From Streptomyces sp. NRRL S-31 (GTDB lineage Bacteria; Actinomycetota; Actinomycetes; Streptomycetales; Streptomycetaceae), in the NCBI RefSeq assembly GCF_000718775.1, contig NZ_JOCB01000087.1:1-38309 (forward strand): a stretch of 38,309 bases of DNA, given 5' to 3'. A program made the position numbers and the translations under genes. Shown one piece after another: positions 31,612 through 38,309 of the stretch. Under the pieces are notes generated by a model that saw nothing but the letters and a program-made list of their open reading frames with translations, searched no databases and was not told the DNA's origin. The stretch's first letter is position 1, and every line of letters starts with the position of its first letter.

Positions 31612-33315
31612 ATGGCGAACGCACCGGTCCAGCGCATGTCCCAGTTGATGGCGAAGACGCTGCGCGACGACCCGGCCGACGCCGAGGTCCTCAGCCACAA
31701 GCTCCTCGTCCGCGCCGGCTACGTCCGGCGCACGGCGGCCGGCATCTGGAGCTGGCTGCCCCTCGGCAAGAAGGTCCTCACCAACATCGAGCGCATCGTC
31801 CGCGAAGAGATGGACGCCATCGGCGCCCAGGAGGTCACCCTCCCGGCCCTGCTGCCCCGTGAGCCGTACGAGGCGACGGGCCGCTGGGACGAGTACGGCC
31901 AGGAGCTGTTCCGGCTCAAGGACCGCAAGGGCGGCGACTACCTCCTCGGCCCCACCCACGAGGAGATCTTCACCCTCCTCGTCAAGGACCAGTGCACGTC
32001 CTACAAGGACCTGCCGGTGATCCTGTACCAGATCCAGACCAAGTTCCGCGACGAGGCCCGCCCCCGCGCCGGCATCCTGCGCGGCCGCGAGTTCCTGATG
32101 AAGGACTCGTACTCCTTCGACCTGGAGGACGAGGGCCTGGCCCGGTCCTACGCCCTGCACCGCGCGGCCTACCAGCGCATCTTCGAGCGCCTCGGCCTGG
32201 ACTACCGCATCGTCGCGGCCACCGCCGGCGCCATGGGCGGCTCCAAGTCGGAGGAGTTCCTGGCCCCGGCCGAGGCCGGCGAGGACACCTTCGCGGACTG
32301 CCCCAACTGCGACTTCGCGGCCAACACCGAGGCGATCACCTACGCCCTCAAGCCGGTCGACGGCTCGGCCGTGCCCGCGCTGGAGGAGATCCCCACCCCC
32401 GACACCCCGACCATCGAGACCCTCGCCGCCTCGCTGGGCGTCCCCGCCTCCGCCACGCTGAAGAACCTCCTGGTCAAGGTGGACGGCGAGATCGTCGCCG
32501 TGGGCGTGCCCGGGGACCGCGAGGTGGACCTGGGCAAGGTCGAGGAGCACTTCGCCCCCGCCACGGTCGAGATGGTCACGGAGGCGGACTTCGCCGGGCG
32601 CCCCGACCTGGTGCGCGGCTACGTCGGCCCGCAGGGCCTGGGTGAGAAGGTGACGTACATCGCCGACCCGCGCGTGGCCCCCGGCACCGCGTGGATCACC
32701 GGCGCCAACAAGCCGCACACGCACGCCAGGAACGTCGTCGCCGGCCGGGACTTCGAGGTCGACGCCTACGTGGACGTCGTCGTGGTCCAGGAGGGCGACC
32801 CCTGCCCCCGGTGCGGCACCGGCCTCCAGCTGGACCGCGCCATCGAGATCGGCCACATCTTCCAGCTGGGCCGCAAGTACACCGACGCCCTCAAGCTGGA
32901 CGTCCTCGGCCAGAACGGCAAGCCGGTCCGCGTCACCATGGGCTCCTACGGCATCGGTGTCTCCCGCGCCGTCGCCGCGCTCGCCGAGCAGACCGCCGAC
33001 GACAAGGGCCTGGTGTGGCCCAAGGAGGTCGCCCCGGCCGACGTGCACGTGGTCGCCGCCGGCAAGGCGCTCCAGACCGAGCTGGCGCTGGACGTGGCCG
33101 AGAAGCTGGGCGCCGCGGGCGTCCGCGTCCTGGTGGACGACCGGGCCGGGGTCTCCCCGGGCGTGAAGTTCACCGACGCGGAGCTGATCGGCGTCCCGCA
33201 GATCCTGGTCGCCGGGCGCCGGGCGGGCGAGGGCGTGCTGGAACTGAAGGACCGCAAGACCGGCGAGCGCGAGGAGCTGACGGTCGAGGAAGCCATCGCC
33301 CGCCTGACGGCCTGA
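31612..33315 (+). CDS. proS: Prolyl-tRNA synthetase (bacterial type)
   Basis: 567 residues. The class II motifs are [28 protein letters not shown] (motif 1 region), GPTHEEIFT with [25 protein letters not shown] (motif 2) and [14 protein letters not shown] (motif 3). Between them, about 225-390, is the YbaK-like editing insertion ([32 protein letters not shown]) that hydrolyses Ala-tRNAPro, marking the bacterial ProS type. The C-terminal anticodon-binding domain begins about residue 475. AGGAG lies ten bases before ATG 31612. A G+C hairpin follows 120 bases after the stop. Confidence 0.97.
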   Translation: MANAPVQRMSQLMAKTLRDDPADAEVLSHKLLVRAGYVRRTAAGIWSWLPLGKKVLTNIERIVREEMDAIGAQEVTLPALLPREPYEATGRWDEYGQELFRLKDRKGGDYLLGPTHEEIFTLLVKDQCTSYKDLPVILYQIQTKFRDEARPRAGILRGREFLMKDSYSFDLEDEGLARSYALHRAAYQRIFERLGLDYRIVAATAGAMGGSKSEEFLAPAEAGEDTFADCPNCDFAANTEAITYALKPVDGSAVPALEEIPTPDTPTIETLAASLGVPASATLKNLLVKVDGEIVAVGVPGDREVDLGKVEEHFAPATVEMVTEADFAGRPDLVRGYVGPQGLGEKVTYIADPRVAPGTAWITGANKPHTHARNVVAGRDFEVDAYVDVVVVQEGDPCPRCGTGLQLDRAIEIGHIFQLGRKYTDALKLDVLGQNGKPVRVTMGSYGIGVSRAVAALAEQTADDKGLVWPKEVAPADVHVVAAGKALQTELALDVAEKLGAAGVRVLVDDRAGVSPGVKFTDAELIGVPQILVAGRRAGEGVLELKDRKTGEREELTVEEAIARLTA

Positions 33316-33436
33316 TCGCCGGACGGCCCATCGACCCATCGGCCTGACGGCCCATCGGCCCGACGGTCGGACCGCCGGACCGCGCCCAGCCGTCCCACCG
33401 CATCCGACCGCCCGACGGTCCGTGCACGGAACCGTC

Positions 33437-33462
33437 CGCCGCGCCCCGCGAGGGGTGCGGCG
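33437..33462. terminator. Hairpin with GCGA tetraloop between convergent proS and APH-fold genes
   Basis: Bases 33438-33447 (GCCGCGCCCC) pair with 33452-33461 (GGGGTGCGGC), one G-U included, closing a GCGA tetraloop; one more pair extends it. An alternative fold pairs CCGCCGCGCC (33436-33445) with GGCGCGGCGG (33459-33468). It can serve both convergent genes. The preceding stretch (33322-33358) holds a GACGGCCCATCG repeat. Confidence 0.65.
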
Positions 33463-33481
33463 CGGCGGTTCCGCCGGTCGG

Positions 33482-34381
33482 CTACAGCCAGCCGGCGAAC
33501 TCCAGCAGCAGTTCCCCGTCCTTGGGCCGCCCCACCCGCAAGGCCCGCACCCCGGACTCCACCGCCCGGAACAGCGTCCAGCCGCGCAGCCGCTCCTGGT
33601 CGACCTCCAGCGACTCCGCGAGCCGCTTGATCCGGCGCCGGGTGGTGGACGGACCGGAGGGCGCCGCGATCAGGTCCTCCACCCGGTCCCGGACCAGCCG
33701 CGCCAGGTCGAACGCGCTCTCGCCGACCACCGGGTCCGGGCCCACCGCGAGCCACGGCATCCGCTCGCCCGAGAGCACCTTGCTCTGCCGGAACGTGCCG
33801 TGCAGCAGCAGGTGCTCGGGCGGCGCGGCCAGCAGCTCCGCGCGGGCGGCGAGCGCCGCCTCCACCAGCGGGGCCACCTCGGCGTCGGTCGCGGCGCTCG
33901 TCCGCATGGCCGCCGCCTGCCGTCCGGTGCGCTCGGCCACGGTCTCGAAGACATGTCCGTCCGGCGGCCGCACCCACAGCCTGCGCAGCGTCCCCGCCGC
34001 CTCCAGCAGCGCCCTCGCCTCCGGCAGCGAGCGCACCGACACATCCGGGTGCAGCCGCTCCAGCAGCAGCGCCCCGTCGTCCGCGTCGCTCTCCAGCAGC
34101 TGTACGGCGCCCAGCCCGGACCAGTGCGCCAGCGCGGCCCGCTCGCTCTCCGGCCGGGCCCGGGGCGGCGCCAGCTTCAGCACGGCAGGGGCGCCGTCCG
34201 GCAGCCGCACCAGCACCACCAGGCTGCTGCGCCCGCCCGGCACCTGCACCCGCTCGACGGTCAGCCCGCGCCCGGAGACGGCCCGCTCGGCCGCCCCGGG
34301 CAGCCGCGCCAGCCAGTCGTCCCCGGCCGGTGCCGTCTCACCGAGCGCCCGCACCAGGCGCGGCGGCGGTTCCAAAGCCAT
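33482..34381 (-). CDS. APH-fold protein lacking catalytic residues (predicted pseudokinase)
   Basis: 299 residues with the aminoglycoside phosphotransferase (APH(6)/hydroxyurea-kinase-like) layout. The nucleotide lysine lies in APAVLKLAPPRARPESERAAL (Lys69), then LLLERLHPDV, and the catalytic-loop region HLLLHGTFRQSKVL. Active enzymes have HGD-x4-N here; this protein has His194-Gly195-Thr196, and Lys201 where Asn is expected. In the following LAVGPDPVVGESAFDLARLV, Gly214 replaces the metal-binding Asp of the usual IDPK/IDPxP. All three catalytic or metal positions are changed while the fold-defining residues around them remain, so phosphotransfer is unlikely. It may bind a ligand or regulate. 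ATG 34381 follows a GGAAGGGAA sequence by about ten bases. It is convergent with proS. Confidence 0.82.
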   Translation of the reverse strand: MALEPPPRLVRALGETAPAGDDWLARLPGAAERAVSGRGLTVERVQVPGGRSSLVVLVRLPDGAPAVLKLAPPRARPESERAALAHWSGLGAVQLLESDADDGALLLERLHPDVSVRSLPEARALLEAAGTLRRLWVRPPDGHVFETVAERTGRQAAAMRTSAATDAEVAPLVEAALAARAELLAAPPEHLLLHGTFRQSKVLSGERMPWLAVGPDPVVGESAFDLARLVRDRVEDLIAAPSGPSTTRRRIKRLAESLEVDQERLRGWTLFRAVESGVRALRVGRPKDGELLLEFAGWL

Positions 34382-34682
34382 GCGCGAGTCGTTCCCTTCC
34401 TGTGAGGTCCTGCCAAGTCCTGCCAGGTCCTGTCAGGGGCGGGTCCGGGCCTGCCCGGATCCCGGCCGATCCCGTTCCCGGGCCGCCCCGGTCACGGGAC
34501 TGTCCGGACGCCGACCCACCGGCCTCCTCCGGTCCCGTCCTGCCGTCCTACCGCGCGGGCGGCCTCCCGGCGCCCCGTCGCTCCGCCGAACGGGCCGATC
34601 CCCTGGCCCGCGCGGACAAGAGGGGCGGGAGACGACCCGTCGCGCCGCAACCGTCGTACGGACCAGCCGTTCGAACCCTTGC
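34382..34682. other. Intergenic region with a short tandem repeat
   Basis: 301 bases between two minus-strand genes, with no credible gene. It holds three tandem 10-bp repeats near the APH-fold start and otherwise featureless GC-rich sequence. Confidence 0.6.
34406..34435. repeat. Three tandem 10-bp repeats upstream of the APH-fold gene
   Basis: GGTCCTGCCA, AGTCCTGCCA and GGTCCTGTCA follow each other without gaps, 25 to 54 bases upstream of the minus-strand start. A 10-bp period places each copy on the same helix face. Confidence 0.7.
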
Positions 34683-35183
34683 CTAACGCTTCGCCGGGGC
34701 GGAGGCCGACGGGGTCGTGCCCGCCGCGCCCGTCCGCTCGCCGGAGCGTTCGGCCAGCCCAGGGAAGGCTACGCTCTCCCCGCTCCAGCGCACCGCCCGC
34801 ACCGCGGCCTCCCGCAGCGCCCCGGCCGCGTCGGCCCGCCGCGCGCCGGTCGCCGCCCGCACCAGGTCCGAGTACGCCCCGGCCACCCGTTCCTCCATCC
34901 GGGCGGCCAGCCGCACCGCGGCCGGCCCGTCCTGGACCGGGAACGGCAGCGCGTACGCGGCGCTCGCGGCGACCGGCGTGCCGCCCAGGTCCCGCACCGC
35001 GCGCACCAGCGCGTCCCGGCGCGCCCGGTGGGCGTCGTACGCCGACCGGGCCTCGGTCCGGCGCGCGTCGCCGATCCGCCCGCCCACCACGCCGTAGCCG
35101 TACACCGCCGCGTGCTCCGCCGCCAGCGCCGCCTGCAACGCGGTCACCTCGGCCCGCCCGGCCTGCTCGGTCCCGTCGCTCAC
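34683..35183 (-). CDS. Ferritin-like domain protein (DUF4439 type)
   Basis: 166 residues from GTG 35183, which has GGAGGGAG upstream. Four predicted helices: EVTALQAALAAEHAAVYGYGVVGG, ARSAYDAHRARRDALVRAVRDLGG, GPAAVRLAARMEERVAGAYSDLVRAA and DAAGALREAAVRAVRWSGES, then an Ala/Pro/Ser-rich tail. The Glu23-His24 pair, His52 and the MEER glutamates sit where ferritin-like bundles bind metal, but I cannot confirm a full di-iron set. Its GTGA start overlaps the upstream lipoprotein stop, so the two are translationally coupled and probably work together. Function unknown. Confidence 0.82.
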   Translation of the reverse strand: MSDGTEQAGRAEVTALQAALAAEHAAVYGYGVVGGRIGDARRTEARSAYDAHRARRDALVRAVRDLGGTPVAASAAYALPFPVQDGPAAVRLAARMEERVAGAYSDLVRAATGARRADAAGALREAAVRAVRWSGESVAFPGLAERSGERTGAAGTTPSASAPAKR

Positions 35184-35713
35184 CTGGCTCCCTCCGTCAA
35201 CAGGTACGCGTGCCCGGCCCCGGCCGCCGCGACCGACGCCAGCAGCCGTGCCAGTTCGCCCGGTGCCTCCAGCAGGTCCCGGGCACGCTGGTCGGCCAGG
35301 GCGCGCTCGGCGGCGGCCAGCGCGGCGACGGCGTCCTTCTCGGTGGCCGGCACGGCCGGGGCGGGGGAGGCCGACGCCGTCGCCGACGCCGTCCCCGTGG
35401 TCTCGGCCTCGGCCGTGGGGGTGGCCGTCGTACCGTCCGTGAAGGCCGCCGCGTGCGCCGCGACCTGCGCCCGCAGCGGACCCAGCCGCCGCGCCAGCCC
35501 CGGATGGGCGGCGAGCACGGCGTCGTACCGCGCCAGCAGCCGCCGGCTGTCACCCGCCGCACGCGCGCGTGCCCGGGCCACGGCCGACGGACCGTCGTCC
35601 CCGGAGTCCGGACCGGCCGAGCACCCCGCCAGCAGGGCGGCACCGGCGGCCGAGGCGAACAGTGATCTTCGGCGCGGTCCCGAACGGGCGCGCGGCGGCG
35701 GGGGGTACGGCAC
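35180..35713 (-). CDS. Lipoprotein, coupled to the ferritin-like protein
   Basis: About 177 residues from GTG 35713. The n-region is PYPPPPRARSGPRRRSLF, followed by ASAAGAALLAGC, a lipobox with Cys31 in LLAGC; the RRRSLF run could also be a Tat signal. The mature protein has two Ala/Arg/Leu-rich helical parts (SAVARARARAAGDSRRLLARYDAVLAAHPGLARRLGPLRAQVAAHAAAF and KDAVAALAAAERALADQRARDLLEAP) separated by a Thr/Ala linker, ending LLASVAAAGAGHAYLL, which resembles half of a ferritin-like helical bundle. A GTG at 35776 would add 21 residues, with a GGAAGG upstream, and cannot be excluded. The stop overlaps the next start (GTGA). No known function. Confidence 0.78.
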   Translation of the reverse strand: MPYPPPPRARSGPRRRSLFASAAGAALLAGCSAGPDSGDDGPSAVARARARAAGDSRRLLARYDAVLAAHPGLARRLGPLRAQVAAHAAAFTDGTTATPTAEAETTGTASATASASPAPAVPATEKDAVAALAAAERALADQRARDLLEAPGELARLLASVAAAGAGHAYLLTEGAR

Positions 35714-35963
35714 GGCTGACGTCCTCGGGGGCTCGTACGAACACACGGGCGGGAGGGGCGGCCCGCCGGTGATCACGGTACCCGCGCCTTCCCCGCACGC
35801 GCGTCACCGCCTCGGCCGCCCCGCGGGCGGCGGCCACCCGGCGCCCGCGGCGCCCCGGCCCCGCCGCCCGGAGGCAGGACGCGACACCCCTTGCGACCGG
35901 ATACCCTTTGACCAGACAGGCGACCCATCCCACAACAGCACACGCGGCCGAGGAGTCACCCGG

Positions 35964-36494
35964 ATGAGCACCACCCAGAGCGAGAGGCTGCGAGAGCTGC
36001 TGGAACCGCTCGTCACCTCCCAGGGGCTGGATCTCGAAGAGATCGCCGTGGACTCCGTCGGACGCAAGCGGGTGCTGCGCGTGGTCGTGGACTCCGACAC
36101 CGGAGCCGACCTGGACGCGATCGCCGATGTGAGCCGTGCGCTCTCGGCGAAGCTGGACGAGACCGACGCGATGGGCGACGCGGCGTACGACCTGGAGGTC
36201 GGAACCCCCGGCGCGGAGCGCCTCCTCACCGAGTACCGGCACTTCGCGCGCGCCACCGACCGGCTGGTGAAGTTCCAGCTCGCCGAGGACGGCGAGCTGG
36301 TCGCGCGGATCCTGGCGGTCGACGAGGAGGGCGTCGACGTGGAGGTGCCCGGGGTGAAGGGCCGCAAGGCGACCACCCGCAGACTGGGCTTCCCGGAGAT
36401 CGCCAAGGCGCGGGTGCAGGTCGAGTTCAGCCGCAAGGACCGCACGGACAGCAAAGACAGCAAGACGGACATGAAGGAAGAGGAGGAGGCGTAG
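35964..36494 (+). CDS. rimP: Ribosome maturation factor RimP
   Basis: 176 residues. RimP N-domain [58 protein letters not shown], then the signature [30 protein letters not shown] and the SH3-like C-domain ending VQVEFSRKD, with an acidic Lys/Glu tail. It assists 30S subunit maturation. It lies first in the conserved rimP-nusA-ylxR-infB order, two bases ahead of nusA. AGGAG nine bases before ATG 35964 fixes the start. Confidence 0.95.
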   Translation: MSTTQSERLRELLEPLVTSQGLDLEEIAVDSVGRKRVLRVVVDSDTGADLDAIADVSRALSAKLDETDAMGDAAYDLEVGTPGAERLLTEYRHFARATDRLVKFQLAEDGELVARILAVDEEGVDVEVPGVKGRKATTRRLGFPEIAKARVQVEFSRKDRTDSKDSKTDMKEEEEA

Positions 36495-36496
36495 CC

Positions 36497-37483
36497 GTGG
36501 ACATCGACATGAGCGCCCTGCGGGGCTTGGTTCGGGAGAAGGAGATCTCCTTCGACCTGCTGGTCGAAGCGATCGAGTCGGCCCTCCTCATCGCCTACCA
36601 CCGCACCGAGGGAAGCCGCCGACACGCGCGCGTGGAGCTCAGCCGGGAGAGCGGTCACGTGACCGTGTGGGCGAAGGAGGACCCCGAGGACCTCGCGGAG
36701 GGCCAGGAGGCCCGTGAGTTCGACGACACCCCGTCGGGTTTCGGCCGGATCGCCGCCACCACCGCCAAGCAGGTGATCCTCCAGCGGCTGCGCGACGCCG
36801 AGGACGACGCGACGCTCGGCGAGTACGCCGGCCGCGAGGGCGACATCGTCACCGGTGTGGTCCAGCAGGGCCGCGACCCGAAGAACGTGCTGGTCGACAT
36901 CGGCAAGCTGGAGGCCATCCTGCCGGTGCAGGAGCAGGTGCCCGGCGAGACCTACCCGCACGGCATGCGCCTGCGGTCGTACGTCGTCCGGGTCGCCAAG
37001 GGCGTCCGCGGCCCGTCCGTGACCCTCTCCCGCACGCACCCCAACCTGGTGAAGAAGCTCTTCGCCCTGGAGGTGCCGGAGATCGCCGACGGCTCGGTGG
37101 AGATCGCCGCGATCGCCCGTGAGGCCGGTCACCGCACCAAGATCGCCGTACGGTCCACCCGTTCGGGCCTGAACGCCAAGGGCGCCTGCATCGGCCCCAT
37201 GGGCGGCCGGGTGCGCAACGTGATGGGCGAGCTGAACGGCGAGAAGATCGACATCGTCGACTGGTCGGACGACCCGGCGGAGATGGTCGCGAACGCGCTG
37301 TCACCCGCTCGGGTGAGCAAGGTCGAGGTCGTCGACATGGCCGCCCGGTCCGCCCGGGTGACCGTGCCGGACTACCAGCTGTCGCTGGCGATCGGCAAGG
37401 AGGGCCAGAACGCCCGCCTGGCGGCCCGGCTCACCGGCTGGCGGATCGACATCCGGCCCGACACCGAGCAGGCCGGGGAATAG
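36497..37483 (+). CDS. nusA: Transcription termination/antitermination protein NusA
   Basis: 328 residues from GTG 36497, with AGGAGGAGG inside the rimP tail as ribosome binding site. N-terminal RNA-polymerase-binding domain (1-110, ending [21 protein letters not shown]), S1 domain (about 115-185), and two KH domains with [10 protein letters not shown] and [14 protein letters not shown]. The C-terminal acidic repeats of E. coli NusA are absent, as normal in actinobacteria. It modulates pausing, termination and antitermination. Confidence 0.97.
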   Translation: MDIDMSALRGLVREKEISFDLLVEAIESALLIAYHRTEGSRRHARVELSRESGHVTVWAKEDPEDLAEGQEAREFDDTPSGFGRIAATTAKQVILQRLRDAEDDATLGEYAGREGDIVTGVVQQGRDPKNVLVDIGKLEAILPVQEQVPGETYPHGMRLRSYVVRVAKGVRGPSVTLSRTHPNLVKKLFALEVPEIADGSVEIAAIAREAGHRTKIAVRSTRSGLNAKGACIGPMGGRVRNVMGELNGEKIDIVDWSDDPAEMVANALSPARVSKVEVVDMAARSARVTVPDYQLSLAIGKEGQNARLAARLTGWRIDIRPDTEQAGE

Positions 37484-37562
37484 ATCCAGGCCGTACACCG
37501 CTGAGATCACGACAACAGCCGTTCGATTCTTGCCCCGAAGGGGTGAGGTCGGTACGGGGAGG

Positions 37563-37568
37563 TAGACT
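37563..37568 (+). promoter_or_regulatory. Possible internal -10 element before ylxR
   Basis: TAGACT ends five bases before the ylxR GTG, so it could start a leaderless ylxR-infB message. A GGGGAGG (37556-37562) overlaps this stretch and could instead be a distant ribosome binding site, 11 bases away. Both readings are open. Confidence 0.35.
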
Positions 37569-37573
37569 TAACC

Positions 37574-37870
37574 GTGTCTGGCCGGACGCACGCCCGATCA
37601 TGCCCTGAACGCACCTGTGTGGGGTGTCGGGAGCGGGCGGCCAAGGACGATCTCCTGCGGATCGTGGAGATCGAGGACGCCTGCGTCCCCGATCCTCGCG
37701 GTACGCTGCCCGGCCGGGGTGCCTACGTACACCCCGCCCTGGTCTGTCTCGACCAGGCGGTACGCCGCCGGGCGTTCCCGCGGGCACTGCGCGTCCCGGG
37801 AGCGCTCGACACAAAGGCGTTGCGCCGATACGTCGAGAGGACAACAGTTGCCGAGCAGGCAACGCCGTAA
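37574..37870 (+). CDS. ylxR: YlxR family (DUF448) RNA-binding protein
   Basis: 98 residues. The family signature RTCVGCRERAAKDDLLRIV is followed by GRGAYVHPALVCLDQAVRRRAFPRALRV; Cys15 and Cys18 form the CxxC pair. The small basic protein sits between nusA and infB as in most bacteria; in Firmicutes the relative (RnpM) binds RNase P RNA. The GTG start at 37574 is 90 bases after nusA. No hydrophobic or signal segment. Confidence 0.93.
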   Translation: MSGRTHARSCPERTCVGCRERAAKDDLLRIVEIEDACVPDPRGTLPGRGAYVHPALVCLDQAVRRRAFPRALRVPGALDTKALRRYVERTTVAEQATP

Positions 37871-37932
37871 GAAGTGCCGCACGGAACCCCGCGCGGCCTG
37901 GTACCTCGCGAGTCGAAAGCAGGTCGAGATTG

Positions 37933-37965
37933 CGATGAGCACTCGATGAGTACGCGATGAGTACG
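37933..37965 (+). repeat. Three tandem 11-bp repeats in the infB leader
   Basis: CGATGAGCACT (37933-37943), CGATGAGTACG (37944-37954) and CGATGAGTACG (37955-37965) are contiguous. Each unit carries an ATGAG, so the array creates the chain of tiny frames listed separately. Confidence 0.9.
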
Positions 37966-37977
37966 CCCATGAACTAG
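37935..37977 (+). other. Chain of three tiny ATGA-coupled reading frames upstream of infB
   Basis: ATG 37935 reads MSTR and stops with TGA at 37947-37949. ATG 37946 overlaps that stop (ATGA), again reads MSTR and stops at 37958-37960. ATG 37957 overlaps that stop and reads MSTPMN up to TAG at 37975-37977. AGGTCGAG at 37921-37928 could serve as ribosome binding site. The last stop is four bases before the first arm of the infB leader hairpin. Leader-peptide function is inferred; no translation evidence is available. Confidence 0.5.
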
Positions 37978-37981
37978 CGAC

Positions 37982-38031
37982 GGTCCGGCTTCACCCGGAC
38001 CTCAAAGGAGCGAAGTGGCTAAGGTCCGGGT
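37982..38031 (+). promoter_or_regulatory. Two mutually exclusive hairpins over the infB translation start
   Basis: Arm 1 GGTCCGG (37982-37988) pairs with CCGGACC (37995-38001), leaving the ribosome binding site AAAGGAG (38004-38010) free. Arm 2 (37993-38002, ACCCGGACCT) alternatively pairs over 10 perfect base pairs with arm 3 (38022-38031, AGGTCCGGGT) inside infB codons 3-6. In that form the binding site and GTG start are in a 19-base loop. The two folds share arm 2 and cannot coexist. Confidence 0.65.
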
Positions 38032-38309
38032 CTACGAACTCGCCAAGGAGTTCGGTGTCGAGAGCAAGGTCGTCATGGCCAAGCTCCAGGAACTCGGTGA
38101 ATTCGTCCGTTCGGCGTCTTCGACCATCGAAGCGCCCGTAGTACGCAAGCTGACCGACGCCTTCCAGGGCGGTGGCAACGGCAGGTCCGCCGGCAAGCCC
38201 GCCCCGCGCAAGGCCGCCCCCAGGCCCGCCGCGCCGTCCCCGGCGCAGGCGGCCCGTCCGGCTGCCCCCAGGCCGGCTGCCCCGAAGCCCCCGACGGCGC
38301 CCGCTGCCC
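38015..38309 (+). CDS. infB: Translation initiation factor IF-2 (3' end outside window)
   Basis: The first 98 codons are present from GTG 38015, four bases after AAAGGAG. The N-terminus [44 protein letters not shown] is the IF2 N-terminal subdomain, followed by the Pro/Ala/Lys-rich linker common in Streptomyces IF2; the GTPase domain lies beyond the window. IF2 brings initiator tRNA to the 30S subunit. It is the last visible gene of the rimP operon and has an unusual structured leader. Confidence 0.95.
   Translation, partial: MAKVRVYELAKEFGVESKVVMAKLQELGEFVRSASSTIEAPVVRKLTDAFQGGGNGRSAGKPAPRKAAPRPAAPSPAQAARPAAPRPAAPKPPTAPAA

Noticed and set aside
33522..35963. In-frame upstream extension of rimP (start at 33522)
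   Set aside because: It crosses three minus-strand genes as low-complexity sequence; ATG 35964 has its own ribosome binding site and gives the standard RimP length.

Overview
The window is about 72% GC, its coding genes have strong G/C third-position bias, and the gene content is that of a Streptomyces chromosome. Diagnostic parts are the dxr / M50 protease / ispG block, proS, the rimP-nusA-ylxR-infB run, a GH18 chitinase with a DasR-type operator, and a polyamine/GABA cluster. The order matches what I remember of the S. coelicolor core chromosome, but I could not check that. I see no IS element, prophage, CRISPR array, tRNA or rRNA gene. The window opens inside a Pro-rich membrane protein gene and closes inside infB.

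Region 1 (1-2055) holds the 3' part of a DUF4190-type membrane protein gene, about 700 bases of repetitive non-coding DNA, and a NADAR-family gene on the minus strand.

Region 2 (2100-20450) is a polyamine/GABA catabolic region. An aminobutyraldehyde dehydrogenase, a PotD-A-B-C-like ABC transporter and an FAD amine oxidase form one plus-strand operon behind a promoter overlapped by two palindromes. Interposed are a small primase-like-domain gene whose ribosome binding site lies in a long hairpin, a chitinase under a dre site, and a PAP2 phosphatase convergent with and overlapping the chitinase. Then gabT (minus) diverges from an 841-residue membrane P-loop ATPase, followed by a PucR-type regulator and a second aldehyde dehydrogenase closed by an 18-bp-stem terminator. 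Together these could take putrescine in and convert it through aminobutyraldehyde, GABA and succinic semialdehyde to succinate.

Region 3 (20550-24470) holds a LacI-type regulator with two operator-like sites, a long acyl-CoA dehydrogenase and a small secreted lamin-tail protein.

Region 4 (24640-33480) is conserved housekeeping: dxr overlapping an M50 site-2 protease, ispG, two GNAT acetyltransferases, a questin-oxidase-like protein and proS.

Region 5 (33480-38309) has three minus-strand genes (an APH-fold protein lacking its catalytic residues, a ferritin-like protein and a lipoprotein) and then rimP-nusA-ylxR-infB. The most interesting signal is the infB leader. Three tandem 11-bp repeats create a chain of three tiny ATGA-coupled reading frames, and directly after them come two mutually exclusive hairpins, one of which loops out the infB ribosome binding site and start codon. 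This has the architecture of a translational attenuator in front of the IF2 gene. Other leads are the 841-residue ATPase, the APH-fold pseudokinase, and the hairpin sequestering the ribosome binding site at 9555-9618.
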